Made by a program: the position numbers and the translations under genes. Under the pieces are notes generated by a model. That model saw only the letters and a list, made by a program, of their open reading frames with translations, had not been told where the DNA came from and ran no database searches. 64,000 nt of DNA. Origin: Mangifera indica (lineage: Eukaryota; Streptophyta; Magnoliopsida; Sapindales; Anacardiaceae). Each line of letters begins with the position of its first letter. Position 1 is the stretch's first letter. Below, piece after piece: positions 53,173 to 64,000 of the stretch. The DNA lies in assembly GCF_011075055.1 (NCBI RefSeq), contig NC_058145.1:11343894-11407893 (forward strand), in the 5' to 3' direction.

Positions 53173-55023
53173 CAAACCAATAGTTTCATAATTTGGCAAT
53201 AGAATGAATATTATAGGTTAGATTTATATCATACTAAAATTCTAGTTCTTGTGTGATGTACAATTGTAGTTTTCCATCACTCGAAAATTTTGATAATGTA
53301 CACTAAAAATATTTTTTTTATATGCAAAGTTGGCATCCACATTTTTTATTTTCATTAAAAATAATGTTCTTGTGAAGATAATCTATTATATAAATAAATG
53401 TCAATGAATCTGGAAATATTATCTTAGTTTAATATAATGAATTCAATACAAAAACAGTACGTTTTGAAAAGCACCAGCATTCTTAATAGCTACAGAGTTT
53501 CTAGTCGATGGATAAGATGACATGAAAAATTTAATATTAAAGAAAAGAAGGTGAATATTTCAGTTCTACTGCATAATGTTGCATTTGCAGGAGCTCGAGA
53601 TGTTGTTAAAGATATTTTTGTCAGAGTCATTTGTAAATTTGTTTACAGTGGAAGTAGTTAAATTCAAACAAACGAAAAAAAGTTAGACACAAAATATTTT
53701 AAATGTGGTTTAGTTTGTTATTTAATAATTAATGTCTATGACTAAAATATTAATGTTTTTGAAAAAAATATTTTGACAATTTGGATACACAAATTATAAA
53801 ACAATACCACAAAGGGGATTCGAACACCAAGGAGTACCTCTAGAAAGATTTGGATACACAAACTATTGAGTACAATGACCCTTGCCATTGAACTTACAAC
53901 AAAACAAAGCTAATCCTAAGTACAAGAAGAGTGTCTAGTATATATATTTGCATATGTTTTGGTGCCTTTCCCTTTGCCGTTGGTGATCCCTTGTATAATT
54001 ACAATGCTTTTGGTTACAAACGTTAGCCTCCTAAATAGTTACATAAATGATATGATCACAATCGAGATTGATTAGATGGGAAGCTATTACTTTCTTTTGC
54101 TTGTGGACCGATCACATTGAGTGGGTGCCAATTGATGAAATGCCTTCTCTTATGGAGAGTTATATCTTCGTTAAACGAAACACAGACTATCACTTCTACC
54201 TAATGTTCATTTCTTGAGGTGATGTATTATGGTGGGGAACAACGACACAGCAACCATAAGGCCAACCAGTCATAGTTCAGCTCTCTGCAGGAGCCTCTAA
54301 TCTGTTACTTTTACCTAAACAGTCCCCACCAACAGTAACATTTCTAACACTCCACCAAGAAGAGCAAGTGCGCATTGTTTGCCTGGTGTTTTACTATCCA
54401 AATTTCATGTGATGAACGACAAGTTAAAAATTAAAATCATCATTTGATTTGTTCATCGTGATGTGTTGAAATATATTAGATTTATAAATATGATAATAGA
54501 AACTTATTAATATAAAACTAATTAATTTATGTTAAGTTTTAATATAATAAACTTATATATAACTCATTTATATTGTTTTTATGTGATGTATGAGTCTTTT
54601 AGTTTCCAACACCCTTTATCAAATACAACCATTATAGGTTGTTACACTTGTCATTTAATTGGATACATTATCATTTGATATTTATAATCATTTTAGATTA
54701 TTAGACTCATATTCAAAAATATAAAACTTATAAATATAAAATTTGAAATTTATATTGTATAAAATTAAGTAATTTTAATTTATTACATTTATACACCAAT
54801 TATTTATATTGTTTCTATACGGGTGATCCTTTACTTTTTTTTGTGTTGCTTTAAAATTACTCAACGTCAAAATCAGCTAATCAATAACTAACTCAATTTA
54901 TTTTTGCGTACGCTGCCATTCATACATTCATTCTCCCCGGATAACAATTCATTCTTCTGGCATTATTGAGACATATTAAAGAGTGATATGATATGTCGAA
55001 GTCTTTAGATAAGATTCAACGTA

Positions 55024-56624
55024 CTACTCATAAGTATAACCATTGGGAGCAAGCCGCGGTGAAACAATAGCCGAAAGGGGCACAGCCTTTTGCAGGGCAA
55101 GACCAAAGGCTTCTTCCATGTTTAGCTCCACTCCATCTGGCAATCTCCACTCAAACGAATGCACCAAAGTTGCTAAAATATATTCAACTAAATTAATCCC
55201 CATTCTAGTTCCTGCGCAGATTCTTCTTCCTGCCCCAAATGGAATCAGCTCAAAATCATTTCCCCGTGGTTCAATCTTGGCATATTTCTCACTGAAAAAT
55301 CTCTCCGGTGTAAAGTCTAATGGATTCTCCCACACGTTGGGGTCACGGCCTATAGCCCAGATGTTTACACTGAGTCTGGTGTTTGCAGGAATGTAGTAGC
55401 CGTTTACAACGCATCCTTCGGTTGAGACCAGCGGCAGGTTGAGAGGTGTAGATGGGTGTTTTCGAAATGTTTCTTTGCATATGGCTTGTAAGTACGGGAG
55501 TTTTGATAAGTCTGATTCTTGAAGCCTTCGGTTTCTTCCAATTACTCGATCCATCTCCTCATGTGCTCGCTTCAGAATGATAGGGTTCTTCAACATCTCT
55601 GCAATCGCCCATTCGATAATACTTGAGGAAGTGTCGGTGCCAGCAGTAAATAAGTTCTAGCAGAAATAACAACAATTTCTGAGCTCCGTTATATGTGAAA
55701 ATAATTATAAAAAGAAAAGAGAAATATATATACCAAGAGTAGAGCTTTAATGTTGGTGATTGTAAGCCTTTGATCGTCATCAGAGTTCTCAAGACTCGCC
55801 AGCAGAACATCGAGAAAATCCGGTTTTCCTTTGCGTTGATGGCTCGACGCCATATGCTCCTCAATCATTTTTGTTATTAAAACATCGAACTTTTTGTGTA
55901 ATTTCTTCATTCCACGCTCGATCCCTTGTAAGTCCATCCAAGCAATTGAGGGGATGAAATCACCGATATTGAAAAATCCTGCAGATGTCATCAGCTCCAC
56001 CACCATGTCCTTGAACTCGTTAGACTCCGAGCCTTTTGTCACGAAAACTCGACGGCTGAGTATAACTTGGCCGATCATGTTCGCCATGGCATAAGATAAC
56101 ATTTCCGGCACCACCACCGGCTGGCCTTTTCGGCTAGTCTCGCACATGGCACAAACCATGTGAGCTAGCTCGGCGTCGCGAACGGTCGCCCAATTCTCAA
56201 GAGCTTTTCCTCCAAGCATATGCAAATTACTCAACTTTCGTAGTAGCTTCCACCTTGCTCCATAGTCCGCAAAAACCAAATCTTGTGCACCATACGCCAA
56301 ATTGGTGGCGCCTGCATTAGGAGGACGGTTAGAGAAATTGAGGTCTAGCGTCTTCAGAAATGCGCGAGCGGCGTCCGGAGTCGACGCCACCACCATGTCT
56401 TGTGTTCCCATTTTGAGATACATGACAGGTCCGTATTTTTTGGCCATTTTGGCAAGGGTGACATGGGGCATGGCTCCCAGGAGAGGAAGAGCGCCGATCA
56501 ACGGCCATCCTGGCGGGCCTGGAGGGAGCGGAGGGGATGATCGTTTGATGATAGAACGAATCAAATAGCGGCTAATTAAGAAGACAAGAGTTGCCGCAAA
56601 GATTTCCCTTAAGAGGAACGCCAT
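55024..56624 (-). CDS. F3'5'H: Flavonoid 3',5'-hydroxylase (CYP75A), copy B2, open frame with altered conserved sites
   Basis: Recent duplicate of B1 with the same structure: exons 55734-56624 and 55024-55656, 77-bp intron, 507 residues, no stops. Hinge, WxxxR, I-helix, ExxR, PERF and heme Cys444 are intact, and SRS6 has Ala484. Coding differences from B1 are few: I13L, L14V, F16L and T18S in the anchor; H108N in GATHLAYG; R373L in the conserved LPRVS (now LPLVS); I452N eight residues after the heme Cys. The Arg at 373 is nearly invariant in plant A-type P450s and, by analogy with solved P450s, contacts a heme propionate, so activity may be reduced. Upstream, B2 shares only about 66 bp with B1 before an unrelated 1.9-kb segment. 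Confidence 0.9.
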
Positions 56625-56690
56625 TGCTAAGAAGTATGAGATATGAAAGAGTCGTATCTGGAGTGGAACATAAATGAATGATTAATATAA

Positions 56691-58572
56691 ATGGAAAAGG
56701 CGTTGGCGGAGCCATTTGAGATGTGCAATGTGTCTTAGCAACCTGGTAAGTAGAACGTGCGCTCTTGCTTCTTTCACTGAATGAATTGGTGACAGCAATG
56801 ATAGTTAGCTTGACTAGTCATTCCTCCCTCGTTCCTTTGACGCTGTGAGGCATCACCGCTGAGAAAAGAGATGGTGCCTAGAGATCATCGGTTATCGCTG
56901 AAAAAATTGGATTTGAAAGTTTAAAAATCGTAAGGAGAAAATATAGTTTTTGAAAACTTGGGATTAAGGGAAAAATGTTAGTTGTTAGTATTAAGATGGG
57001 AAAAATGAAATTAAATTTAAGTTTATTTTTAATATTAAATATAAAATGATGAATTTATTCCTAAAACTAACAAATTTAAATAACCATAGATGGATAAATG
57101 AGATTTTCAAAATTAATAAGGAGAAATTTGAGAAAACTACATATTTTGGGTGAGAATAAGTCTTTTGGCCAATTAAATATTAAAAAAGATATAGATTAGA
57201 CTTGACAGTATGTCGTGTCTAGTCAGATGGGACCGACTATAGTAATCTACTGTTCTCTCATATTATATTGGACTCAAGACCTATATAGAGTTGGGTTTTT
57301 GTGTTAGATCAGTCAACAAAAATATATAGGTTTACTACATGGCTAGTGCTATAACGAGTTGTATTGTATCGGGTCTTACCTTTAATGGGTAGGCACGTGG
57401 GCTTTTGGCAAGCTAGTCTGTTAATTATGTTTTTTCTATTTTTTAATTATTTTTTATTATATTTTTTGGATTTCATATACTAATTTTGTAGTTTTTCTCG
57501 TCTGAGTAATGACAAATAATTAACAAATTTAGATTTCTCATATTATGTCTCGATTTTCCTATAAAATTAATAATAAATTTATTATTACTTTTTAATTTTT
57601 CATAACATTAATGAATACTTTTTGTTTTTTCATATAAATTATTCAATTCTCTATATAATAATAAATAATTAATAAATTTTTGAAAAAATTGTGTACAGTA
57701 TCATGCCAAGCCGAACTTCGCAGCTCGTATAACCCATGGGTCAACCCACAAGCTACTACAATGTGTGTTAGGCCCTTTCAAGCTGATCCAACCCTCTTGA
57801 CATGTTTAGATAAGACCATTAATTAAAAAGATGGATGAATATATTATCTTCAACCCTCAAGAGGGGTTTAGTTTATAGAAATCAAAGATTATTCTCATAA
57901 TATATTTTTTATTATTTGTATTATCTTATTTGGTTTATTAAGTAATAAAAGATTTCGATAATCTTACATTACCAATAATAATATAATAGATAATATAAAA
58001 ACTAATCTGATTATTAGCTTTAATAATCTTGATTTTTATTACAATTGTAACCTTATTTATTAATTTTTTTAAGATTAAAATATTCTTACTTTAAATTTAT
58101 ATAAATAAAATAATATTTTTTTATTATCTCCAACTAATCATAATAATTATATATATTAACAAATTTTTATCGAATATAATAACAATAATTTATATTTTAA
58201 AATATATTTTTATATGATATTTTTTATTTTTATAATAAAATATTATTTTAATCAAACATATTATAAATACGTATAAATTTGCCCTAACCTGAGGCTTGGG
58301 CAAAAATTATTTTTGATTGACTGTTTGGTTTGTTGTGGTTTAATTGAGAAATTTGGAAAGGAAAATGAGCCGTTTTGTTTTCAACGAAGTAGTTAAAAAA
58401 TGTGGTCCTTCATATCGGTGCTTCAAAAGCGATGAGTTTCTTTATGCTTTAAATTTTTTGAATAACTAATATTTTCTTTTTTGGGTTTTTTTTAATTTTT
58501 TGGAATTAATTATCAGATCGGGAACAAGAAGAAGAATGATTGACAAAACTTGGGAATATATTTTATTAGTAT
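56691..58572. other. 1.88-kb segment directly upstream of B2, absent before B1
   Basis: B1 and B2 are alike up to attaatataa (41565 and 56690) and again from ttaattatagccgg (41571) / tctaattatagccgg (58581). Between them B2 carries a composite: a decayed foldback relative (about 56830-57175, ending ttttggcc), probable hAT-like non-autonomous sequence (about 57190-57800, with cccatggg and gggcc motifs), and a Tourist-like MITE piece (about 57850-58260). No gene. Insertion in unit 2 is more likely than loss from unit 1 because all recognisable parts are transposons. Confidence 0.75.
57850..58260. mobile_element. Diverged Tourist-like MITE piece
   Basis: Begins agaggggtttagtttata and contains the family interior (tatttggtttattaagtaataaaaga). 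The right end is poorly preserved (ttttaatcaaacatatt). Confidence 0.55.
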
Positions 58573-59028
58573 TTACTACTTCTAATTATAGCCGGATGAT
58601 TATCTGTTGTTGCAATTAGGTTGTATTTATTATTATTATTTTTTTTTTTTCTTAACTCTTTCTTCTAATGTTTTTCTGCCTTTACATTCTTACATGAAGA
58701 AAAATAATTGATTTTTGTCCTGTTGTGTGAAAAAGCACACCTCTCTGAAAATCATCTCGGAAAGAGAGCCATATCACTATACCACGGATGACCCTCAAAC
58801 AAGCAAAATATGGTAAACCATGCATGATAATGATAGGCACACTATGATGATTCTAACCCGTGATCAATCTATCGGAGACAGACCTCTACATCCAACGTTC
58901 AAACTTCACAATCCAAAATTATTGATACCATCATGATATGTTGAATGGGCATTAACCCAAAAGCTTAAATTATTATAAAATTGTCCTTCAACTTAAAATG
59001 TTCCCTCACATATATGGTGGAATAATGG

Positions 59029-59932
59029 CCACGCAGCGATTTGCCTTGTGAATCAGATTGAAACCAACCCAGATAAAACTGATATCGGAATCAAAAAAAT
59101 CGAAATCAGATTGAATTGGAATCGAAATTGAAATCGAATTTTGATGATTCGATTCCAATTTATCTAATTTTAAACCGTAAAACCGTCGATTCACATCTGA
59201 TTTATAAACCAATAATTTTATTTTTGTTCAATTTTTTTATTTTTTTAAATTAAAAAAAAAAAACCAACGATCCCCTACAAATGTGCAGGGAACCAAATAT
59301 GCAGGGAAATGTTGGTTTCTTGCAAATATGTAGGGAACTGGTCCCTACATATTTCAAAATCTTTTGCAGGGATTCAAAATTTTGTGCAGGGGTTGCATAT
59401 TTCAAAATTTTCTGCAGGGGATCACATTTTGCAGGTGACCGTGGTCCCTTGCAAAAATTCTAAATTTCGTTTTGACCCCCCATTTTTTAAGATTTTTTCT
59501 TTTAAATTTTTTTTATATATATCTATTCAATCTCTCAACTCTCCCACTAAATCCTTCAAACTCTTTCACTCTTTCATTCTTTCAATTCTTAATACTCTCT
59601 CACTCTTTCAATCAAATTTAATTAAATTCTTTCTTTATTTTTTATTAATTTCAATTTATATTTTTATTATACAATTCATAATTAATTATAGAATTTATTC
59701 CTACAATTAATTTTATTTATTATTTTTCATAATTAATCATATAATTTATTTATTATCAAAAAATGACAAGTAGTGAAAATTCTTCTAGTAATAAGAGATT
59801 TAGTCAATATTCACATATATCAAATGTGAATGAAAATCAATTTATAGATGATTTTTCAACACAAGAAAGTGAAAATCACTATGTAGAGGTCGAGCAGCAA
59901 CAACAACATCAACAACAGGTGGTAGTCTTGGC
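59029..59932 (+). mobile_element. hAT element 2, left part (5' end and transposase N-terminus)
   Basis: Starts ggccacgcagcgatttgcc directly at the end of unit 2 and is collinear with the 5' part of element 3 (62244-63100): a shared subterminal block (taaaccgtaaaaccgtc), a cluster of TGCAGGG/CCCTGCA motifs (59281-59455), a CT-rich leader, then an open frame from 59763 (MTSSENSSSNKRFSQYSHIS, later NVNENQFIDDFSTQESEN) that ends in a glutamine tract (CAA repeats). Homology stops at caacaacaggtgg (59932), before the BED finger. Confidence 0.8.
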
Positions 59933-62243
59933 CACGGTTCATGAATCGATGATTTCGGTTTGAAACCACCAGTTCACGGTTCAAAAAAATAAGAACCCTA
60001 AAGTGAAACCATAATAGGACAATTTGTAACCGGTTTGAAATCGACGATTCCTATTCATAACCGATATTGAACCGTCAATTTTAATACACGATTTTGATTT
60101 AATTTTTAAATTATTAATTACAATAATTAAAAATTAAAAGAAACGTTTGGACTTAATTTTTCAATTAAGCTTTCTACGTATCTTCTTGGGGTTTAGAAGA
60201 ATCAAAGTCTATGTAGTTCTCTTATCTGTGCATATCTAATAGCCGACAGTATCCCTTTACCTTATCATTCATCTCCGTTATCTTGACTATTATTTTCCGT
60301 TATTGCACAATCCGTAATTAAATCAAGCGATTCTTTATTTAAGTCTGCTTTTATATCTTGTTGGCGTAATTCAGCTCTTGTCCAATCATCCACGCATATT
60401 TGGGCTTCAATAAATTCGAGAGTCAAACTTTATCGTCTCTCATCCAATATATTGCTCCCTTAACTAAAAGTTTGTTCTATTGCGACAATTGATACTGATG
60501 CTGTCAGAACTTGTTTAACAATAGCTACTAATGTTGGAAAGGTTTATGCATGTCGACTCTACCATTCCAGAACTGGAAAGTTTTTACCTATATTGTTGTC
60601 ACCAAACTCAAAAATATTAGTTAAATAAATATCAAGCTCCAAGGTAGAGTCAAATATTCTTCTTGGTCTTTTGCTCATTTGCATCATAATACGATCACTA
60701 TAACTCATATTTTGGATTGATGATAGGGAAATAAGTAATAAAAAGGAAAAAGAACCACCCTGGTTACCATAAATTAATGAATATTTAACATAAATTTTTT
60801 TAATTAAATTCATAATGTTAGTTATAGTTAATAGAATATTAACTTCATCCTCACAATCTAATTGCAAACATTCATAATATAATGTCAAATAATCCGTAAC
60901 ACTATCTAATTTAAACCTAGGATAAAAAAAACAAGCAATAAGAAAAATTTCTGGAATTGTTTTAAAGTAAGTTAACCATTTTTTTCATTAAAATAATAAC
61001 TTCTTCAAGAATAACATCTTATTCGGTTTCCTATATAGACCCAATAATATTGACGACTTCATTTAAAAACAAATGAGAACTAGGATAATAAACCTCATTT
61101 AAAATATAAGTTGCATTATTAAAATTTCTTAATACATTTAAAATTGTTTTACAAATATCCAATATTGGGGATATAATGTAATTTATGACACATATTATGA
61201 AATAAATGAACACAATAAACCCCTATAATCAAAAGACTCGTTGAATAATTCATATATTGAATTCCAACGAGTCAACACATCTTTTGAAAATCTTTTTGGT
61301 CTTTTATTATGTTGTTTACAAAATTTACCTCATCCTTTCATAGTTTGGGGATGTGTCCATAAAAATGAAATTGCTATTTTTATTGGACTAATATAATTAT
61401 TACGACAATTTAAACCATCCTGTACACATAAATTTAATACATGACATGCACATCTAATATAAAAAAATCTACCACCTATATTGGGTTGACAAATTTTAAT
61501 TAAATCAGTTATTGAGGTAGTATTTGAACGTGTATTATCAAATGAAATTGAAAAAATTTTATAAACTAATTTATATTCTTCTAATATTCCTTTAATTATT
61601 CTATAAATATTATCGGTCGTATGTCGGTCACCAAATACCGTAAATGCTAAAATTCTTTTCTGTAATTGAAAAATATCATCTTTCCAATGATAAGTTATAT
61701 CCATATAAGAGTAAACTTGTCAATGGTCACTGCAAATATTACTACATATAAATACACATCCATCAAAATTTGTAAAAAATTGAATTAATTCTCTTTTTTG
61801 TTTTTTATAGAGACTAAATAATGTTCTTTTTAATGTATTTTTTGAAATAGTTTTATGTGCAAAATTTAATGCAGTTTTACAATAATTATTAAAGCTTAAA
61901 TTTTCACCAAAAGTAAATGTTAAATGATCTATTACTACAATTTTTACAAATTTTTCCTTACTTTAATTATCACTATAAATAAATAAAGATTTATGTGTAG
62001 AACCATACCAAATTATTTATGTTTGGCCTCGACTTTGCCCTATTTTTTCTGAATGTTTCGACTCCAAGTGTCTTTTAAACGTTTCGTATCCATCTCCTTG
62101 TTTGAATTTATAAATTTGTTTGCAATAATTGCAAACAACTTCAAAATTACCATATTCTTTTTGTATTTTCTTGAAATGAATCTTGAATATATTGAAGATA
62201 GGAATTTTTTTGAAGTGTTGTTTCATCTCCACCTATTAGACAT
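59933..62243 (-). mobile_element. hAT element body in reverse orientation (BED finger to 3' end)
   Basis: Minus-strand transposase pseudogene. BED finger VVCNYCKQIY ... FKRHLESKHSEKIG at about 62040-62160; DITYHWKDD near 61690; SFDNTRSN near 61540; RCACHVLNLCVQDGL near 61420-61460; dimerisation region LTASVSIVAIEQTFS ... NILDERR ... VDDWTRAELRQQ at about 60350-60520. Stops and frameshifts break it. Its coding begins at aggtggagatg (about 62240), exactly the point where the left part (59029-59932) ends, and its outer end (tggccacggttcatgaatc at 59936) is a terminal-repeat-like sequence. See the inversion finding. Confidence 0.8.
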
Positions 62244-64000
62244 GGCCGCAGGCCGGTTTGACCCATGAATCGGATCGAAACTTATCCGGATAAAATCGAA
62301 ATCGAAACCGGATTGAATCGAAACTGAAACTAGATTTTGACGATTCGGTTTCAGTTAATCTAATTTTAAACCGTAAAACCGTCAGTTCACATCTGATTTA
62401 TAAACCGACGGTTTAAATCTTCTAAACTGATAATTTTATTTTTTTTGAATTTTTTTAAATTAAAAAAAGAAGGAACCAACGGTTCCCTACAAATATGCAT
62501 ATTTCAAAATCTTTTGTAGGGACCGTTGGTCCCCTGCATATTTCAAAATTTTTTACAGGGGACAAAATTTTTGTAGGGGACCAACCTGCAAAAATTCTTA
62601 ATTTCATTTTGACCCCCCATTTTTAAAAATTTTTTCTCTTAAATTTTTCCTATATATATTCGTTCAATTTTTCAACTCTCCCACTAAATCCTTCAAACTC
62701 TCTCATTTACTCTCATTCTCATTCTTTCAATTTTTAATGTTCTCTCAATCTTTCAATCAAATCATCTTAAATTTAATTAAATTCTTTCTTTATTTTTTAT
62801 TAATTCCAATTTATATTTTTATTATACAATTCATAATTAATTATAGAATTTATTTTTATAATTAATTTTATTTATTATTTATTATTATCTTCCATAATTA
62901 ATCATATAATTTATTTATATAATTAAATTTATTTATTATCAAAAAATGACAAATAGTAAAAATTCTTCTGATAATAGGAGATTTGGTCAATATATACATA
63001 TATCAAATGTGAATGAAAATCAATTTATAGATGATTTTTCAACACAAAAAAGTGAAAATCTTTATGTAGAGGTGGAGCAGCAACAACAACATTAATAGGT
63101 GGAGATGGAACAACACTCTCAAAAAATTTCTACCTCCGATATTTTCAAGATTCATTTTAAGAAAATACAAAAAAAATGGTAATTTTGAAGTTGTTTACAG
63201 TTATTGTAAGAAAAATTATAAATTCAAATAAAAAGGTAGATACGAGATGTTCAAAAGACACTTGGAGTTGAAACATCAAGAAAAAATTGGACAAAGTCGA
63301 GACAAAACACAAATAACCGAGTATGATTCAATACATAAATCTTTATTTATTTATAATGATAATAAAATTAAGGAAGAATTTACAAAAATGGTAACAATAG
63401 ATCATTTAACATTTAGTTTTGGTGAAAATTTAATTTTTAATAATTATTATAAAACTGTATTAAATCCTGTACATAAAACTATTCCAAGAAACACATTAAA
63501 AAGAACATTATTTAGTGTATATAAAAAACAAAAAAAGAATTAATTCAACTTTTTACAAATTTTGATGGACGTGTATCTATATGTAATGATATTTGGAATG
63601 ACTATTGACAAGTTCACTTTTATATGAGTATAACTTATCATTGGATAGATAACAATTTTCAAATACAAAAATGAATTTTACTATTTAAGGTGTTTGATGA
63701 CCAACATACGACCGATAATATTTATAGAATAATTAAAGGAATATTAGAATAATATAAATTAGTTTATAAAATTTTTTCAATTTCATTTGATAATACACGT
63801 TCAAATACGACCTTAATAACTAATTTAATTAAAATTAGTAAACCTAATTTAGGTAGTATATTTTTTCATATTAGATATATATATCATGTATTAAATTTAT
63901 ATGTACAGGATGATTTAAATTGTATTAATAATTATATTAGTCTAATAAAAACAGCAATTTCATTTTTATGGAAACATCTCTAAACTATGAAAGAATGGGG
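62244..64000 (+). mobile_element. hAT element 3, same family, runs off the right edge
   Basis: Starts tggccgcaggccggtttgac, then the same subterminal block, a TGCAGGG-type motif cluster (about 62490-62610), CT-rich leader, MTNSKNSS start near 62946, glutamine tract with stops, a decayed BED finger (63245-63300), and catalytic-region pieces ITYHW-D and SFDNTRSNTT (about 63630-63810). Many stops: a pseudogene. It continues past base 64000. Confidence 0.82.

Larger units (their letters stand above)
45117..59028. repeat. Segmental duplication, unit 2 (genes A2 and B2)
   Basis: Collinear with 30656-41955. It starts inside the truncated hAT transposase and ends where a second hAT element begins (shared gtggaataatgg, then ccacgcagcg). 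Insertions relative to unit 1: 47523-47953, 49357-49692, 50499-50807 and 56691-58572. Confidence 0.9.

Overview
This window is nuclear DNA from a eudicot plant. The evidence is long AT-rich intergenic tracts, many-exon genes with GT-AG introns, MITEs, hAT and gypsy-type transposon relics, and plant-only gene families (a PH-RhoGAP, a calcium-dependent protein kinase, CYP75 P450s). I cannot name the species. The CYP75A (flavonoid 3',5'-hydroxylase type) genes rule out Arabidopsis and its close relatives, and a woody rosid is plausible but unproven.

Left half (1-28.4 kb): a conserved gene block. A minus-strand ROP GTPase-activating protein gene (ten coding exons seen, cut by the left edge) is followed by plus-strand genes: a short THA8-like PPR gene, the last exon of an otherwise missing CRT-like (CLT) transporter gene, a chloroplast rhodanese/PpiC (STR12-like) gene and a CPK17/34-type kinase gene. 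From memory, RhoGAP, CLT, rhodanese/PpiC and CPK34 are neighbours in Arabidopsis at At5g19390-At5g19360. The block is therefore old; here CLT has been destroyed, apparently by retroelement sequence, and a THA8-like gene lies within it. Between the genes are Tourist-like MITEs and a near-perfect 819-bp foldback element with a 9-bp target duplication.

Right half (30.6-59 kb): a tandem segmental duplication. Each unit carries two CYP75A-type genes on the minus strand: a divergent lineage, A, and a canonical F3'5'H lineage, B. Unit 1 (about 30.66-41.95 kb) has A1 and B1, both with intact reading frames. Unit 2 (about 45.12-59.03 kb) has A2, a pseudogene with a frameshift and several ruined P450 motifs, and B2, an open frame with substitutions at conserved sites and almost no upstream sequence in common with B1. 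Both units share a gypsy relic and a Tourist MITE, so those insertions predate the duplication. Several other insertions are unit-specific and postdate it, or reflect loss from the other unit.

Between the units lies a decayed hAT transposase whose C-terminus is cut at the duplication junction. To the right of unit 2 (59.0-64 kb) are two further hAT elements of one family: one appears to have had its body inverted internally, and the other runs off the right edge. The B enzymes would hydroxylate the flavonoid B-ring at 3' and 5' (delphinidin branch). The A enzymes carry Thr instead of Ala at the SRS6 position tied to 3' versus 3',5' specificity, so their regiochemistry is an open question.
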